A stretch of 7,212 nucleotides of DNA from the NCBI GenBank assembly GCA_028822575.1, contig JAPKDN010000163.1:1-7212 (forward strand). The letters are read 5' to 3'. Below are positions 6,686 to 7,212 of the stretch, piece after piece. Positions within the stretch are counted from its first letter, which is position 1; each line of letters begins with the position of its first letter. The notes beneath the pieces were generated by a model that did not search any database, was not told the DNA's origin, and worked only from the letters and a program-made list of their open reading frames with translations. A program made the position numbers and the translations under genes. Source of the DNA: Alphaproteobacteria bacterium (GTDB lineage: Bacteria > Pseudomonadota > Alphaproteobacteria > Thalassobaculales > Thalassobaculaceae).

Positions 6686-6751
6686 CGTGAGTTGGGCCTT
6701 TTGTGCGGGCCCCCAATCGCTTCGGCGTATCTAGGCGATCAGTGCGTTCCG

Positions 6752-6832
6752 TTAAACGACCACCGAAAGTTGCTCCGTTGTCGCGGTAAGAACGCTATCC
6801 CGGCACCCAAGTGCCCTTTTCTCACTCGACAT
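6752..6832 (-). CDS. Candidate small protein of 26 residues with an extreme RBS
   Basis: A short ORF starting at ATG 6832 and ending at TAA 6752-6754, with product beginning MSSEKRALGCRDSVL. The product has no recognised domain, signal peptide or membrane helix, and a hydrophobic VVV end. The reason to list it is the upstream sequence GAAAGGAGGTGATCCA (6848-6833). This is a Shine-Dalgarno core GGAGG with an ideal 7-base spacer and complementarity across about 15-16 bases to the 16S rRNA 3' end. A terminator hairpin follows at 6662-6685 on the same strand. It could be a small protein, a leader peptide or a non-functional ORF. Codon use is mixed and gives little support, and an in-frame extension upstream to 6937 lacks such a site. 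Confidence 0.4.
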   Translation of the reverse strand: MSSEKRALGCRDSVLTATTEQLSVVV

Positions 6833-6848
6833 TGGATCACCTCCTTTC
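6833..6848 (-). promoter_or_regulatory. Exceptionally long Shine-Dalgarno sequence
   Basis: On the plus strand the sequence reads TGGATCACCTCCTTTC, the same as the 3' end of many bacterial 16S rRNAs. The minus strand is therefore a near-complete anti-complement and would pair over 15-16 bases. The flanking bases do not continue the 16S match: CGACAT precedes it and GATTG follows. A displaced rRNA fragment is thus not supported. Confidence 0.7.
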
Positions 6849-6887
6849 GATTGTTGCTGGTGGCTAACGCTAGCACGGTTTTTCGCG

Positions 6888-6914
6888 CGGACACCACAAG
6901 ATATTGTGGGTCCG
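6888..6914. repeat. Palindrome downstream of the partial SDR gene
   Basis: CGGAC-A-CCACAA (6888-6899) pairs with TTGTGG-GTCCG (6904-6914): 11 bp with one bulged A and a GATA loop. No T-run follows on either strand. It lies 23 bases past the SDR stop and about 40 bases before the long Shine-Dalgarno site. It could be an operator, a leader hairpin of the small ORF, or the 3'-end structure of the SDR transcript. Confidence 0.65.
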
Positions 6915-6941
6915 TTATCGGGCACTTCAATCGCCACTCAA
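6914..6941 (-). promoter_or_regulatory. Possible promoter for the 26-codon ORF
   Basis: On the minus strand TTGAGT (6936-6941), a 16-base spacer and GATAAC (6914-6919) each match the sigma-70 consensus at 4 of 6 positions. The start site would fall inside the palindrome at 6888-6914, which could then act as an operator. The -35 overlaps the SDR stop codon. Weak evidence. Confidence 0.22.
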
Positions 6942-7212
6942 CCTTCCATCATTCCGGAAATCGTGAAGCCACCATCGGCGCTGAATACATGACCAGTGGT
7001 AAAGCTGCAAACCGGTGACGCCAGAAACGCCGCGACCTCGGCGATTTCCTCCGGGCGACCATAGCGTTTCAGCGGCATGCGCATGGCTACGCTCGGCGAG
7101 ATGTCATCCACCTGATGGGTCTTGGTTGGCCCCGGCGCCACCGCGTTCACCAGGATTTCATGCTCCGCCAGCACTATCGCCATGGTTTGGGTGAGGTTGA
7201 TGATCCCCGCCT
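6938..7212 (-). CDS. SDR family oxidoreductase, C-terminal part (runs off the right edge)
   Basis: The frame is open from the right edge to TGA at 6938, giving about 91 residues of a second short-chain dehydrogenase. It begins [16 protein letters not shown], which aligns with the helix after the YxxxK active site in SDRs. [10 protein letters not shown] (the conserved PG motif after strand 6), [18 protein letters not shown] and the C-terminal SADGG follow, so this is a genuine SDR C terminus. The Rossmann motif, catalytic Ser, Tyr and Lys and the start codon lie outside the window. An internal ATG at 7183 is not the real start. The sequence differs clearly from the SDR at 8-790, so it is not a recent duplicate. 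Substrate unknown. Confidence 0.94.
   Translation of the reverse strand, partial: AGIINLTQTMAIVLAEHEILVNAVAPGPTKTHQVDDISPSVAMRMPLKRYGRPEEIAEVAAFLASPVCSFTTGHVFSADGGFTISGMMEG

Noticed and set aside
6833..6848. Fragment of a 16S rRNA gene 3' end on the plus strand
   Set aside because: The identity covers only TGGATCACCTCCTTTC. The bases on both sides do not match the conserved 16S sequence, and no rRNA sequence is seen elsewhere.

Overview
The window looks like a chromosomal stretch of a moderately GC-rich Gram-negative bacterium, most likely an alphaproteobacterium. That placement rests on a GcvA-type LysR regulator, the style of the SDR, LLM and GST enzymes, and an anti-Shine-Dalgarno-like match extending to TTTC. 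No rRNA or other phylogenetic marker is present, so it is tentative. There are eight confident protein genes, one of them cut by the right edge, and one weaker small-ORF candidate. I see no tRNA, rRNA, IS element, prophage gene or CRISPR array.

Left region (8-3447). Three enzyme genes lie on the minus strand in the order GST-like protein (2919 to 2116), LLM-class flavin-dependent oxidoreductase (1932 to 829) and SDR dehydrogenase (790 to 8). A NIPSNAP-family gene (3130-3447, plus) is transcribed away from the GST across a 210-base divergent region. Together they resemble a small catabolic or detoxification cluster: a flavin monooxygenase, an NAD-dependent alcohol/ketone dehydrogenase and a thiol-transfer-type protein. 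The substrate cannot be read from the sequence. A perfect 14-bp inverted repeat spans the LLM stop codon just before the SDR ribosome-binding site, and nested palindromes precede the NIPSNAP gene.

Middle region (3461-6641). A two-domain ChrA-type chromate transporter (minus) ends 13 bases from the NIPSNAP stop and diverges from a GcvA-like LysR regulator (plus). A 7-bp inverted repeat with a 12-base spacer lies between their starts. The regulator overlaps by an ATGA junction a 258-residue protein with an Asp-Ala-Asp motif, probably a GT-A-fold glycosyltransferase, so the two are probably co-translated.

Right region (6642-7212). A strong GC-rich hairpin able to terminate transcription from both sides follows the glycosyltransferase gene. 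A second, partial SDR gene enters from the right edge on the minus strand and ends at 6938. Between them are a palindrome and a 26-codon minus-strand ORF preceded by an exceptionally long Shine-Dalgarno sequence, complementary to about 15-16 bases of the 16S rRNA 3' end. This is the least explained part of the window.

No wholly new system is evident. The most unusual signals are the small ORF with its extreme ribosome-binding site, the 14-bp inverted repeat at the LLM/SDR junction, and the LysR-glycosyltransferase coupling.
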